Of a stretch of DNA of 46,991 bases, positions 32,801 through 41,586 are shown one piece after another. The position numbers were made by a program, and so were the translations under genes. Under the pieces are notes generated by a model. That model searched no databases, was not told the origin of the DNA, and was given only the letters and a program-made list of their open reading frames with translations. The first letter of the stretch is position 1; each line of letters opens with the position of its first letter. This DNA comes from an uncultured Oscillospiraceae bacterium (lineage in GTDB: Bacteria; Bacillota; Clostridia; Oscillospirales; Ruminococcaceae). Where the stretch lies: contig CAKSPC010000017.1 in assembly GCA_934481445.1 (NCBI GenBank), positions 1 through 46,991 of the forward strand, read 5' to 3'.

Positions 32801-33610
32801 ATGAAAAAACGCATTATCAGCATTGTTCTCATTGCAGGAACTGTCGCACTCTGCGGCTGTTCCGCGAATAACAGCGCTTCCTCCGCAGTGGAGTCGTCGC
32901 AGACTTCGGAGGTGACAGCTTCCATGGCAGAAACAACTGAAGCCCCGGCCGAAAGCAGCGTACTCGCAGACCTCACCGGAACCTACGACGATGTAAGCGA
33001 GAAATTCGAATTTTCGGACGGCTGGTCGAACGGTTCGATGTTCAACTGCACATGGCGCAAGAGCAACGGCAGTATTTCCGACGGCTCAATGAAGCTCACC
33101 ATTGATAAGGACCTGCTGGACAAGCCGCCCTATTCCGGCGCGGAGTTCCGTTCACGGGATTTCTACGGCTATGGTATGTACGAGGTCGTTATGAAGCCGA
33201 TAAAGAACGACGGCGTAGTAAGCTCGTTCTTCACCTACACGGGCCCCTCTGACAACAACCCGTGGGATGAGATAGACATTGAATTTCTCGGCAAGGACAC
33301 CACAAAGGTGCAGTTCAACTACTTCACCGGCGGCAGGGGAAATCACGAATTTTTATACGACCTCGGCTTTGACGCTTCTGAGGAGTTCCACACCTACGGC
33401 TTCGACTGGCAGGCGGACAGCATCACATGGTACGTTGACGGCGAGGCAGTCTACACGGCGACAGAGAATATTCCCTCCACCCCCGGCAAGATAATGATGA
33501 ATGTATGGCCGGGAACAGGCGTTGACGGCTGGCTGAACGCGTTTGACGGCACGGTTCCGATTACAGCGGAATATAAGTCCGTGGACTTCACCGCGGCAGA
33601 GGAGGGCTGA
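32801..33610 (+). CDS. GH16 lichenase (endo-beta-1,3-1,4-glucanase), lipoprotein
   Basis: The protein has 269 residues. The lipobox ends at Cys20 (ALCGC), then a Ser/Thr/Glu-rich linker (21-58). The catalytic domain has the motif [10 protein letters not shown] with nucleophile E157, D159 and acid/base E161, followed by [10 protein letters not shown] and [14 protein letters not shown], a near match to bacterial lichenases. It should cut beta-1,4 bonds next to beta-1,3 bonds in mixed-linkage glucans such as barley glucan. As a lipoprotein it stays on the outer face of the membrane. The GH5 gene starts 2 bases after its stop. Confidence 0.93.
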   Translation: MKKRIISIVLIAGTVALCGCSANNSASSAVESSQTSEVTASMAETTEAPAESSVLADLTGTYDDVSEKFEFSDGWSNGSMFNCTWRKSNGSISDGSMKLTIDKDLLDKPPYSGAEFRSRDFYGYGMYEVVMKPIKNDGVVSSFFTYTGPSDNNPWDEIDIEFLGKDTTKVQFNYFTGGRGNHEFLYDLGFDASEEFHTYGFDWQADSITWYVDGEAVYTATENIPSTPGKIMMNVWPGTGVDGWLNAFDGTVPITAEYKSVDFTAAEEG

Positions 33611-33612
33611 AA

Positions 33613-34644
33613 ATGAACGAATTCAAGGGATACAGGAACGGCGTTGACCTCGGCGGATGGCTTTCCCAGTGCGGCTACGAAAAGGAACATATCGAAAGCT
33701 TTATCACAGAAGCAGATATCGCAAGAATAGCTTCGTGGGGCTGCGACCATGTGCGCCTGCCGTTTGACTACAACATAATTCTTGATGAAAACGGCGACGT
33801 GCTGGAAAGCGGTCTGAAGCTTCTGGAGCGCTGCGCAGACTGGTGCAATGCGCACGGATTAAATATAATTCTCGACCTGCACAAGACAATGGGTTTTTCG
33901 TTCGACAAGGGCGAGCAGGAATCCGGATTTTTCGAGAATCAGCGCTATCAGGATATTTTCGTGAACCTATGGAGCTGCATTGCAAAACGCTTTGGCAATC
34001 GTAACGACGTTGCTTTCGAACTCCTCAACGAGATAACCGAGCGCCGTTTCGCGGAGATATGGAACCGCATCGCCGCACGCACGATAACCGAAATTCGCAG
34101 ATACGCTCCGGATAATTTCGTGCTTATCGGCGGCATTTATCAGAACAGCATTTTCGGTCTGACGCTGCTTGACAAGCCGTGTGACGAGCATATCGTGTTC
34201 AATTTCCACTACTACAATCCGCTGGTATTCACACACCAGAAAGCGTACTGGATAGATAAAATGACCGACGAGTGCGAAATAAGCTATCCCGCTCCGACAA
34301 AGGAATACTATGAAAAATCCCTCAAATTCATCGGTCCGGACCTCGCACAGGCTTACGAGAATTACCCCATAGATATCGTAGACCGCCGTTTCATGGAAGC
34401 GGAAATGCAGGTCGCCGCTGATGTCGGCAGGAAAATGAACGTCCCGGTTTATTGCGGTGAATACGGCGTTATCGACAAGGTGGGCGGCGATGACCTGCTC
34501 CGCTGGTACGATGATATCCATGCTGTATTTGATAAATTCGGTTTCGGTCGTGCCGCATGGAACTACAAGGAAAAGGATTTCGGAATAGTTGACGAGTGCC
34601 GCGCAGATATCGCTGATGGGATCGAAAAGCATTTGAAGCGATAA
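33613..34644 (+). CDS. GH5 glycoside hydrolase, no signal peptide
   Basis: The protein has 343 residues and starts at the ATG two bases after the GH16 stop; GAGGAGGG lies in the end of the GH16 gene, so the two are coupled. GH5 marks are GVDLGGWLSQ, CDHVRLPFDYN, LDLHKTMG, ELLNEITE with acid/base E140, HYYNPLVFTHQ and CGEYG with nucleophile E283. The family includes cellulases, beta-1,3-exoglucanases and beta-glucosidases; the narrow profile here does not fix the activity. Lack of a secretion signal suggests it works inside, on oligosaccharides released by the GH16 enzyme and brought in by the importer. Confidence 0.9.
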   Translation: MNEFKGYRNGVDLGGWLSQCGYEKEHIESFITEADIARIASWGCDHVRLPFDYNIILDENGDVLESGLKLLERCADWCNAHGLNIILDLHKTMGFSFDKGEQESGFFENQRYQDIFVNLWSCIAKRFGNRNDVAFELLNEITERRFAEIWNRIAARTITEIRRYAPDNFVLIGGIYQNSIFGLTLLDKPCDEHIVFNFHYYNPLVFTHQKAYWIDKMTDECEISYPAPTKEYYEKSLKFIGPDLAQAYENYPIDIVDRRFMEAEMQVAADVGRKMNVPVYCGEYGVIDKVGGDDLLRWYDDIHAVFDKFGFGRAAWNYKEKDFGIVDECRADIADGIEKHLKR

Positions 34645-34717
34645 TTATGTTGGATAGATTTACAATGTAAGTGCAGCAGTCCGGAAAAAGATAATGACGC
34701 ATAAAGGACCTCATGAT

Positions 34718-34740
34718 GGAGTTCACCTTTAGTGAACTCC
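34718..34740. repeat. Small perfect inverted repeat
   Basis: GGAGTTCAC and GTGAACTCC flank a 5-base loop, within the leader of the second IS30 relic. The first relic lacks this part. Confidence 0.8.
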
Positions 34741-34752
34741 GTGCATATCCTT

Positions 34753-34796
34753 GCTCCCATTATATCATATCCTTGCGGATATGATATAATGGGAGC
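34753..34796. repeat. Perfect 20-bp-arm palindrome
   Basis: Arms 34753-34772 and 34777-34796 are exact reverse complements around TTGC. Each arm contains GCTCCCATTATATCATATCC or its complement, so a TATAAT word occurs on each strand. CATATCCTTG also occurs just before it and again in its centre. It lies between the IS30 edge and the relic's coding part. Confidence 0.9.
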
Positions 34797-35251
34797 AACT
34801 ACACAACCATAAAAATGAGGAAACAATATGTGTCATTACGCTCATTTAACCACAGCGGGAAGAAAATTGTCAAGGGTGCTGAAGCGGTCAGCCTCGTCTG
34901 TGAGCCGAGAATTCCGCAGAAACAGCAAAGCGGATGGTACATATTCCGCACATCGCACAGACAAACTGTATCACACACGAAAAAAACTGTGGCAGAAAGC
35001 CAAAGCTGAAAGAGCCGGCATTACGGAATCGTATGCCGGCAAAATTTATGCTCAGGTGGACGCCCGGGCAGATTTCGGGACGAGCAAAACCGGACAAAAA
35101 GCTGTTTTTCGCTTATTGTCCCACCATTTTCTAAATGATAGATTCAGGCATTTTACCCCGCCAGCTTAAAAATGTAATGAGATTCAAGTGGAAGTACAAG
35201 AAGCACAAGCCGGATGAAAAGCGAGGTAAGATTCCTGATACAGTAAGCCGA

Positions 35252-35640
35252 ATGGAAGCGCGAAAGTCAGACGACCTGCTGAAACGTGATTATAAATCCG
35301 ACAAGCCTTTCAGTAAATGTGTAACGGCCATCACAGAGGTCAAAGCTAAAAACGGCAAGTTATATGTGCCGGCGATATTTGATTGCTGCGACCTGACGGC
35401 TGTCGGGCTGTCAATGGACGATAATATGAGAGCCGAGTTATGCGCTGCAACTGTCGAAAATACAGCGGCAGCGTATCCCGAATTTAGTGGTGTGGTACTC
35501 CATTCCGACCTCGGAGGCCAGTACACAAGCGCTTCATACAGAGCCATGCTGAACGAGTATGGAGTAAACAAAGCATGACTAGCGCCGGATATGCTCGTCG
35601 ATAGGCGGAATTCCTCCGACAGAGAGGCACTGCAGATATT
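35252..35640 (+). mobile_element. IS3-family transposase relic
   Basis: From 35252 the open frame turns from an IS30-like linker into the middle of an IS3 OrfB: RMEARKSDDLLKRDYKSDKP, then CVTAITEVKAKNGKLYVPAI, and VVLHSDLGGQYTSASYRAML with the second Asp of the DDE triad. The frame stops at 35576-35578, soon after EYGVNKA, before the rest of the catalytic core; the final Glu region is absent. OrfA and the ends are also absent. It appears to have joined the IS30 relic by deletion or insertion. Confidence 0.75.
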
Positions 35641-35674
35641 ACTCTGATAAGACGGACAAAGCAACAGCCTAAAT

Positions 35675-35716
35675 GGAATAAATATCCACCCCATACACTG
35701 CGTGAATATTTATTCC
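35675..35716. repeat. Inverted repeat with 11-bp arms
   Basis: GGAATAAATAT and ATATTTATTCC are separated by 20 bases, between the IS3 relic and the end of rnr. It may be a terminator remnant or the boundary of the inserted material. Confidence 0.7.
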
Positions 35717-35771
35717 GTTGCACTGCTGCTCAAATTTTTTGAGTGAAATGTGTAAAGCTATATTGACATTA

Positions 35772-37907
35772 TCATTCCTTTGTCTTTTTATCCGCAAAAT
35801 CGAAGTCGATAAATCCGCCGTTAACATTAACGGAAATGCACTTTATCTTCACCTTGTCGCCCACGGTGAAAACGCTTCCGTCGGCTGCACCCGTGAGGAT
35901 AACGCTGTGCTGCACCTCATATTCACCCAGCGGAAGATGTGTAACGGATATCATTCCCTCCACGGTATTCGGCAGGGAAACGAAAATTCCGCTCGGGCTC
36001 ACGCCGGAGATAAAGCCCTCATATTCCTCGCCTATGTGGTTCTTCATATACTCCGCCATGTAGAGGTTCTCGCAGTCGCGCTCGCAGCGCACTGCGGAAA
36101 GTTCCGTGTTGCTTGCCTGAAGCGCCGCCTTGTACGCAAACTCGCTGTACTTCTTGCAGAGCTTTTCGGTGCTGAGTGCGTACACATAATCCGTGAGAAT
36201 GCGGTGTATCGAAAGGTCGGCGTATCGGCGTATCGGGGAGGTGAAATGCGCGTACTCGGGCATTACAAGTCCGTAGTGACCAAGCGGCTCGTCGGAATAG
36301 CGCGCTTTCATCATCGTGCGGAGAACTATCCTGTTTATAACCTCGTATCTGTCGCTTTCCTTGTTGTCGCTGAGTATCTTCGCGAGGTCCGCCGCAGTGG
36401 CGCGCTCGGTTATTCCCTCCGGATTGATCCCCAGCGCGGTCAGTGTTTCGTTCAGCGCAATGAGCTTCTCGGGGGCGGGTGCTTCGTGAACACGATACAC
36501 GAACGGAATCTTCTCGCGCATTGCAAGCGCCGCCGCAGAGTTGTTCGCCATCAGCATGAACTCCTCGATTATCTTCTCGGCAACGCCGCGCTCCCGCGGT
36601 TTTACATCAATGCAGACGCCGTTTTCGTCGGTGACTATCTTGCTTTCTGTGGTGTCTATCTCCGGGGCGCCGCGGTCCTTGCGGTTCTTTTCGAGTATCT
36701 GCGCAAGTTCCAGCATAACAGGAATGCGGTCTATAACGCGGGCGTATTTCTCCTTGATGTTATCGTCGGCGGTGTTGTCGATAATAGCGTTCACCTCGGA
36801 ATAAACGCCCTTTACACGGCTTCTGATAACGGATTTTTCAAAGCGGTAGCCAAGCAGTTTGCCGTCTGCGCTGACATCCATAAGGCAGGAAAACGCCAGC
36901 CTGTCCACGTTGGGATTGAGCGAGCATATACCGTTGGAAAGCTCTTTCGGAAGCATGGGAACTACCCTGTCGGCGTAGTAGATGGATGTGCCGCGGTAGA
37001 ATGCCTCTTCGTCCAGCTTGCTGCCCTTCTTTACATAATGGGAAACATCCGCGATATGCACACCCAGCTTGTATCCGCCCTCTACCTTCGTAATGCTGAC
37101 CGCGTCGTCGATATCCTTTGTATCAGCACCGTCTATCGTGAAAATAGGCTCGCCGCGCAGGTCTAGCCTGCGGGAAACCTCGTCGGGGTCGGGATCGTCA
37201 ATATTGAGCTGGGAAGCCTCGTACAGCACTTCATCGGGGAACTCCGTGTGCAGTCCGTTTGCAAGCATATACGCCTCTGCCCCCGCCTTTGCATTTTCGC
37301 AGGAGCCGAAACTGTCCTCTATTGCAACGGTATGGTCAAAATGACGCTCGCCGCGTTTCTTTATAGAAAATACCACCTTGTCGCCCACGGACAGCGGCTT
37401 CTTTCCCGCCTTGGCGATGACCAGCGGCTCGCCGCAGAGCTTATCGGGAAGCACCATGAACCTGTTATTCTCCGCAACGATAACGCCCGTCATCAACATA
37501 TCGCTTTCGCGGAGGATATCCATGACCACTGCTTCGGCGCTGTGGTGATTTACCTCGTCCGCGTCGCATATCTTCTTCGCCATGACAACATCCCCGGGAA
37601 TTGCGCCCATCATATCGCGGCCGCGCACGAAATATTCCTCGGGGGTATCGCCCTGCTTCGTCATAAAACCCGACTTCGGCGATACGCGGGTTATGACCGC
37701 TTCGAAATAATCCTCGGGAGTTTTTATGCGCCATACGCCCTTTTTATTTGTAACGTCGCCGAAGCGCTTCATCTCCGCAAGGGAATCCGCAAGCTTCTTT
37801 GCGCCTTTTTTCGGAAGCTCAAGAGCCTTTACAAGCTCCTTTTCGGACATACCTTCTTCACCCGCGCCGAAGAGGGCAGCCATAATGCCGGTTTTAAGTC
37901 TGTTCAT
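35772..37907 (-). CDS. rnr: Ribonuclease R (3'-5' exoribonuclease)
   Basis: The protein has 711 residues from the ATG after AAAGGAATTTAT. It has an N-terminal helix-turn-helix-like part (about 1-65), two cold-shock OB domains, the RNB catalytic domain with FTIDGADTKDIDDAVSI (metal-binding Asp cluster), and a C-terminal S1 domain (EYEGFISGVSPSGIFVSLPN). It degrades structured RNA and takes part in mRNA and rRNA turnover; in many Firmicutes it is encoded next to secG, as here, and also to smpB, which is not present. It lacks the long Lys-rich tail of the enterobacterial protein. Confidence 0.95.
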   Translation of the reverse strand: MNRLKTGIMAALFGAGEEGMSEKELVKALELPKKGAKKLADSLAEMKRFGDVTNKKGVWRIKTPEDYFEAVITRVSPKSGFMTKQGDTPEEYFVRGRDMMGAIPGDVVMAKKICDADEVNHHSAEAVVMDILRESDMLMTGVIVAENNRFMVLPDKLCGEPLVIAKAGKKPLSVGDKVVFSIKKRGERHFDHTVAIEDSFGSCENAKAGAEAYMLANGLHTEFPDEVLYEASQLNIDDPDPDEVSRRLDLRGEPIFTIDGADTKDIDDAVSITKVEGGYKLGVHIADVSHYVKKGSKLDEEAFYRGTSIYYADRVVPMLPKELSNGICSLNPNVDRLAFSCLMDVSADGKLLGYRFEKSVIRSRVKGVYSEVNAIIDNTADDNIKEKYARVIDRIPVMLELAQILEKNRKDRGAPEIDTTESKIVTDENGVCIDVKPRERGVAEKIIEEFMLMANNSAAALAMREKIPFVYRVHEAPAPEKLIALNETLTALGINPEGITERATAADLAKILSDNKESDRYEVINRIVLRTMMKARYSDEPLGHYGLVMPEYAHFTSPIRRYADLSIHRILTDYVYALSTEKLCKKYSEFAYKAALQASNTELSAVRCERDCENLYMAEYMKNHIGEEYEGFISGVSPSGIFVSLPNTVEGMISVTHLPLGEYEVQHSVILTGAADGSVFTVGDKVKIKCISVNVNGGFIDFDFADKKTKE

Positions 37908-37974
37908 ATAAATTCCTTTCACGTTGTTCCCCGAATATTATTTCCCATCGGGACGTAATTAACATACATTTAAC

Positions 37975-38001
37975 AAAAAGGACAGGCACTAAGACCTGTC
38001 C
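37975..38001 (-). terminator. Terminator of secG
   Basis: GGACAGG pairs with CCTGTCC around an 8-base loop, followed on the minus strand by TTTTTG. It lies in the gap before rnr, so rnr has its own promoter or depends on read-through. Confidence 0.85.
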
Positions 38002-38009
38002 GTGTTTTT

Positions 38010-38465
38010 TTATTCAGCCTCGGAGGTGCTTGCCTCTTCGTCTGCGGAAGATTCAGACTCGGCAGCCGAGTCGCTTTCAGCAGATGTATCGCTTTCATCC
38101 GCACCGTCCGCCTCGACCGTTATCTCGCTTGAGGTATCTTCGCCGGCGTCGCTCGCAACATCCGATGTAACGGACGAACTTACCGCCGAGGAGGTATCCG
38201 AAGTCTTGCCGGAACCGCCGAAATACACATTTATAATATTGACCGCAAGTGCAAGTACGAAGAAGATTATCGCCGAAACTATCGTTGCCTTGTTCAGCAT
38301 TGCTTCCTTGGTTCTGCCAGCGTTCTTCTGATAGAAGCTGTCCGCGCTGGAACCCGAAATTGTCTGCGACATCTGTGTCTTTGTGTCCTTCATAAGAACC
38401 ACGATAACGATAAATACACAAGCTAAAATCAGTACGATCGCGCTGATTATCTCAAAAATTCCCAT
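38010..38465 (-). CDS. secG: SecG translocase subunit with long acidic tail
   Basis: The protein has 151 residues from the ATG after CGGAGGAATTTC. Two helices (IISAIVLILACVFIVIVVLM and TIVSAIIFFVLALAVNIINV) flank the conserved loop [22 protein letters not shown]. SecG assists protein export through SecYE. Usual SecG ends soon after the second helix, at about 75 residues; here about 70 more residues follow, almost all Ser, Glu, Asp, Ala and Thr. By the known topology of SecG this tail lies outside the membrane. The neighbour rnr supports the identity. Confidence 0.9.
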   Translation of the reverse strand: MGIFEIISAIVLILACVFIVIVVLMKDTKTQMSQTISGSSADSFYQKNAGRTKEAMLNKATIVSAIIFFVLALAVNIINVYFGGSGKTSDTSSAVSSSVTSDVASDAGEDTSSEITVEADGADESDTSAESDSAAESESSADEEASTSEAE

Positions 38466-38536
38466 TAGTTGAAATTCCTCCGATAACAATATAAATATAT
38501 GTAGAACAACTCTACATTGTGATACCATACTTTAGA

Positions 38537-38565
38537 ATTATACCATAGTTCAGCGAAAAAAGCAA
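38537..38565 (-). promoter_or_regulatory. Promoter of secG
   Basis: On the minus strand TTGCTT and TATAAT are 17 bases apart. A TGTAGA/TCTACA hairpin lies in the leader. Confidence 0.65.
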
Positions 38566-38583
38566 GCGTTTTTTAAAAATTTT

Positions 38584-39897
38584 TCAAATTTTATTCCGTG
38601 CGCTTTCCTTTCCCCATCTGATAAGCGAGAACATAGTGACCGCCGCCGTGAGCAGTTCCGAAGCGGGGAAAGCCAGCCACACGCCCGTCATGCCGAACAG
38701 CGCCGAAAGCAGGAATGCAAATCCTGCGATAGCCGCCACGCCCCTGAGTACAGCGGAAACGAATGCAGCTCCCGCACGCTCCGTTGCGCTGAGGAATCCC
38801 GTTCCGACGATATTAAGACCAGCAAAAAGAAATCCCGTGAAATATATTCTTATTCCTGTTTCCGCGTATGCCGCCATCTCCTCGGAGCCCTCGCTGTTGA
38901 ACAGCGCCGTGAACTGCGGTGCGAACACCATTACCGCCGCGATTATCAGAAGCGCCAGCCCCAGCGCCGTCCCCTGTGCAAGATGCAGTATCTTCTTCGC
39001 CGAAGCGTTGTCGCCGCCGCCGTAAAAGCTGCTTATAAGCGGCTGCGAGCCCTGCATGATGCCATTGAACACCGCCGTGCCGACCATCGCAAAGTTCGCG
39101 ATGACACCGTACGCCGCCACGCCTACGTTACCCGCTATGCCGAGGATAACAAAATTGAACACCGTCGTCGTAACGCCCGAGGAAATTTCCGAAACGAACG
39201 CCGACACACCCAGCGCGCACGCGTCGCCGATCATTCTGAACGACGGGCGGCAGGGCACAAAGCATATCGTATTCTTCTTTGTAAAGAAGTGCGACGAGCA
39301 CACGATCACGCTGATTATCGGGGAAATGCCCGTTGCCAGGGCCGCTCCGCGCATTCCCATGCCAAGCGGAAACATGAAAAGATAATCAAGGAATATGTTT
39401 GAAATACTGCTGGAAAGCGTTCCCGCCATGGCAATAGAGGGCGCGCCGTCGTTGCGCACGAACGCAGTAAAGATATAGTTCAGCATGAAAAACGGCGTAA
39501 ACAGCATGAATATCTGCGTGTAGCCGGTTCCTACCTCGGTTATCCTTTCGTCGCCGCCGAGCAGGCTTACCACCATATCCGGACAGAATGCACCCACCAC
39601 CATCACCGCAAGGCTTATCACCATGGCGAAAAATATAGCATTGCAAAAGCACCTGTCCGCCTTTTCATCGCCCCGCGCCCGCAGGATAACGAACCTCGTT
39701 GCCGAGCCCATTCCTATCATCGAGCCTATCGCGAAAATAAGGCTGTATACAGGCAGTACGAGGTTGAGCGCGGTTATTCCGTCTGCGCCCTCCGCGAGGG
39801 ATATAAAGAATGTGTCGGCGAGGATATACAGCGATATACCCACCGCCGCGAAGATGTTAAGTGATACGTACTTTGCGTATTGACGTGCTGCTCCCAT
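38584..39897 (-). CDS. MATE-family multidrug/Na+ exporter
   Basis: The protein has 437 residues with twelve helices. The start is the ATG after AAAAGGAACGG; an in-frame ATG nine codons earlier lies in the leader. MATE marks are SLYILADTFFISLAEGADGI, IGMGSATRFVILRARGDE, and the second-half repeat NFAMVGTAVFNGIMQGSQPLIS. It exports drugs or other compounds against Na+ or H+. The gene has a consensus promoter and a hairpin leader with a U-rich end, so attenuation control is possible. The substrate is unknown. Confidence 0.9.
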   Translation of the reverse strand: MGAARQYAKYVSLNIFAAVGISLYILADTFFISLAEGADGITALNLVLPVYSLIFAIGSMIGMGSATRFVILRARGDEKADRCFCNAIFFAMVISLAVMVVGAFCPDMVVSLLGGDERITEVGTGYTQIFMLFTPFFMLNYIFTAFVRNDGAPSIAMAGTLSSSISNIFLDYLFMFPLGMGMRGAALATGISPIISVIVCSSHFFTKKNTICFVPCRPSFRMIGDACALGVSAFVSEISSGVTTTVFNFVILGIAGNVGVAAYGVIANFAMVGTAVFNGIMQGSQPLISSFYGGGDNASAKKILHLAQGTALGLALLIIAAVMVFAPQFTALFNSEGSEEMAAYAETGIRIYFTGFLFAGLNIVGTGFLSATERAGAAFVSAVLRGVAAIAGFAFLLSALFGMTGVWLAFPASELLTAAVTMFSLIRWGKESARNKI

Positions 39898-39922
39898 TTT
39901 TCCGTTCCTTTTATGTATCCGC

Positions 39923-39980
39923 ATAAAAATAACGCGGCCTTATTAGTGCGTGCGGATTGACCGTGCGCCTGAGGACCGCG
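39923..39980 (-). promoter_or_regulatory. Leader attenuator before the MATE gene
   Basis: On the minus strand CGCGG ... CCGCG encloses TGAGG / CCTTA and the loop stem GCGCACGG / CCGCACGC (with G-U pairs), and is followed by TTATTTTTAT. This resembles an intrinsic terminator inside the 5' leader, about 30 bases downstream of the promoter and 25 bases before the start codon. The signal that would relieve it is unknown; I see no known riboswitch motif. Confidence 0.65.
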
Positions 39981-40013
39981 CCTTCTTTAGTCGGGAAATA
40001 TTTGCTGTTGTTT

Positions 40014-40042
40014 ATTATATAGTATATTATTTAATTTGTCAA
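40014..40042 (-). promoter_or_regulatory. Promoter of the MATE gene
   Basis: On the minus strand TTGACA and TATAAT are 17 bases apart, a full consensus. Confidence 0.88.
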
Positions 40043-40085
40043 GTAGTATTTGTTGTTTTTACGCAGGTATTCGCAAAAGCGGCAC

Positions 40086-40115
40086 AAAAAAACTGCCCCG
40101 AAAATCGGAGCAGTT
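40086..40115 (-). terminator. Terminator of the hydrogenase operon
   Basis: AACTGCTCCGA pairs with TCGGGGCAGTT (11 bp, one G-U), followed on the minus strand by TTTTT. It lies 13 bases past the hydA2 stop. Confidence 0.9.
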
Positions 40116-40128
40116 CATAAAAACATCC

Positions 40129-41571
40129 TTAAAGTTTTCCGACCAGGCTTATTGCCTCGGAAATAGTCTTTTCGTAGGCTTCCTTGCCGTACTTATCGAC
40201 CTCCGCCTTGTTCTTTTCGCCGTGGGTAAGACATCCCGCGCCGCCTATGCAGCCGCCGGTGCACGCCATGCCCTCGATGAAGTTTGCGTCGAGAACGCCC
40301 TTGCTCTTCTTGAGCAGCGCGGTGCGGCACTCATCGATACCGTCGCAGGTGACAGCTTTCAGCCTGAAGTCAATACCCTGCTCTGTCAGAGCCTCCTGCA
40401 CGGCGTCTGCAAGTCCGCCGCTGCGTGCGAAGATACGCCCGAAGTAGCTTGCGTTGTCGAGTATGTCCTCGTCCAGCGTGCGGATGTCAATATCCTTGCT
40501 GTCGAACAGCGCCTGAAGCTCCTCAAAGGTGATAACGCTGTCAACATACTCATGAACGCCCTCTTTCTGAAATTCCATCTTCTTCGCGGTGCAGGGACCG
40601 ATGAATATTACCTTAGAGTCGGGGTCGGAGGACTTTATGTATTTTGCGATCTCCGCCATCGGGGAAAGGTTGTGCGAGATATGCGGAACGATGTCGGGAT
40701 AATTCTTCTTGATATAATCAACGAAGGCGGGGCAGCAGCTGCTTGTGAGATAATCGCCGCATTCCGCCAGCTCCTTGCTCTCCGCAAAGGAAACCATATC
40801 CGCACCCAGCGCAGCTTCGACAACGGTGTGGAAACCGAGCTTCTTTATTCCCGAGATGACCTGACCAAGCTTTGCATAGGCAAACTGGCTTCCCACCGCG
40901 GGGGCTACCACCGCGTAAACCTTGTACCTGCTGTTGTCCTCGCTCTTCTGTATCATGTCGATAACGTTGATGATAAAGGACTTATCCGTTATCGCGCCGA
41001 ACGGGCACTGGTATACGCAGGCGCCGCAGGAAATGCACTTATCGTTGTCTATCTTTGCCGCCTTGTCCTCGTTCATGGATATCGCCTTCACCTTGCAGGC
41101 GCTCACGCAGGGGCGCTTGAAATTCATGATGGCGGTGTAGGGACAGACTTTTGCACACATCCCGCACTCAACGCACTTACTCTTGTCGATGTGCGCTTTC
41201 TGGTCGCGGTCGAAAGAGATCGCGCCGCGCTTGCAGGCGTCCTCGCAGCGGTGCGCAAGACATCCGCGACAGGCGTTAGTGACTTCATATCCGCCCATTG
41301 GACATTCGTCGCAGGCGGTTTCGATTACCTCGATAACGTTGGGGTTTGCCTTATTGCCGCCCATGGCTATCTTAACTCTCTCTCCGAGGATAGCGCGCTC
41401 CTTATAAACGCAGCAGCGCATTGTAGGCACCTTTCCGGGGACGATTATCTTCGGGATATCCAGCACGTTTTCAAGCAGGGTGCCGTTCCAAGCCTGCCGT
41501 GCGACCTCGCGCAGCACCTTGTATTTCAGATACTGCACCTTTGTATCAAATTTATATATCTTGTTCTGCAT
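40129..41571 (-). CDS. hydA2: [FeFe]-hydrogenase HydA2 (group B-like)
   Basis: The protein has 480 residues. The N-terminal 200 carry many cysteine motifs (CDECPMGGYEVTNACRGC, CVECGMCAKVCP, CVSAC, CISCGACVYQCP) for several [4Fe-4S] clusters. The H-cluster loops are TSSCCPAF (L1, C279/C280), GPCTAKK (L2, C327) and GMACTGGCIGG (L3, C437/C441). L2 has Gly where group A enzymes have Met. The protein lacks the flavin or NAD partners of bifurcating enzymes, so it probably forms H2 from reduced ferredoxin. It is the last gene of the hydS operon. The gene name follows the R. albus usage and is a likeness, not proof of function. Confidence 0.9.
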   Translation of the reverse strand: MQNKIYKFDTKVQYLKYKVLREVARQAWNGTLLENVLDIPKIIVPGKVPTMRCCVYKERAILGERVKIAMGGNKANPNVIEVIETACDECPMGGYEVTNACRGCLAHRCEDACKRGAISFDRDQKAHIDKSKCVECGMCAKVCPYTAIMNFKRPCVSACKVKAISMNEDKAAKIDNDKCISCGACVYQCPFGAITDKSFIINVIDMIQKSEDNSRYKVYAVVAPAVGSQFAYAKLGQVISGIKKLGFHTVVEAALGADMVSFAESKELAECGDYLTSSCCPAFVDYIKKNYPDIVPHISHNLSPMAEIAKYIKSSDPDSKVIFIGPCTAKKMEFQKEGVHEYVDSVITFEELQALFDSKDIDIRTLDEDILDNASYFGRIFARSGGLADAVQEALTEQGIDFRLKAVTCDGIDECRTALLKKSKGVLDANFIEGMACTGGCIGGAGCLTHGEKNKAEVDKYGKEAYEKTISEAISLVGKL

Positions 41572-41586
41572 ATTGTTTCCTTTCGC

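Larger units (their letters stand above)
34655..35250 (+). mobile_element. IS30-family relic, second copy, frameshifted
   Basis: The left edge matches the first relic for about 60 bases (from GATTTACAATGTAAGTGCAG near 34661 to CCTCATGAT). An ATG at 34828, after GAGGAAACAAT, begins an IS30 helix-turn-helix region (RKLSRVLKRSASSVSREFRR). Within the A-run near 34979 the copy is 2 bases shorter than the first relic, and the frame is lost; the true continuation (CGRKPKLKEPALRNRM, FMLRWTPGQISGR) lies in another frame. The sequence then breaks off and resumes at DEKRGKIPDTVS (about 35212). The catalytic part is absent. It is dead. Confidence 0.75.

Noticed and set aside
35718..37166. A 482-codon open frame on the plus strand
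   Set aside because: It runs antisense to rnr and has no domain or ribosome site.
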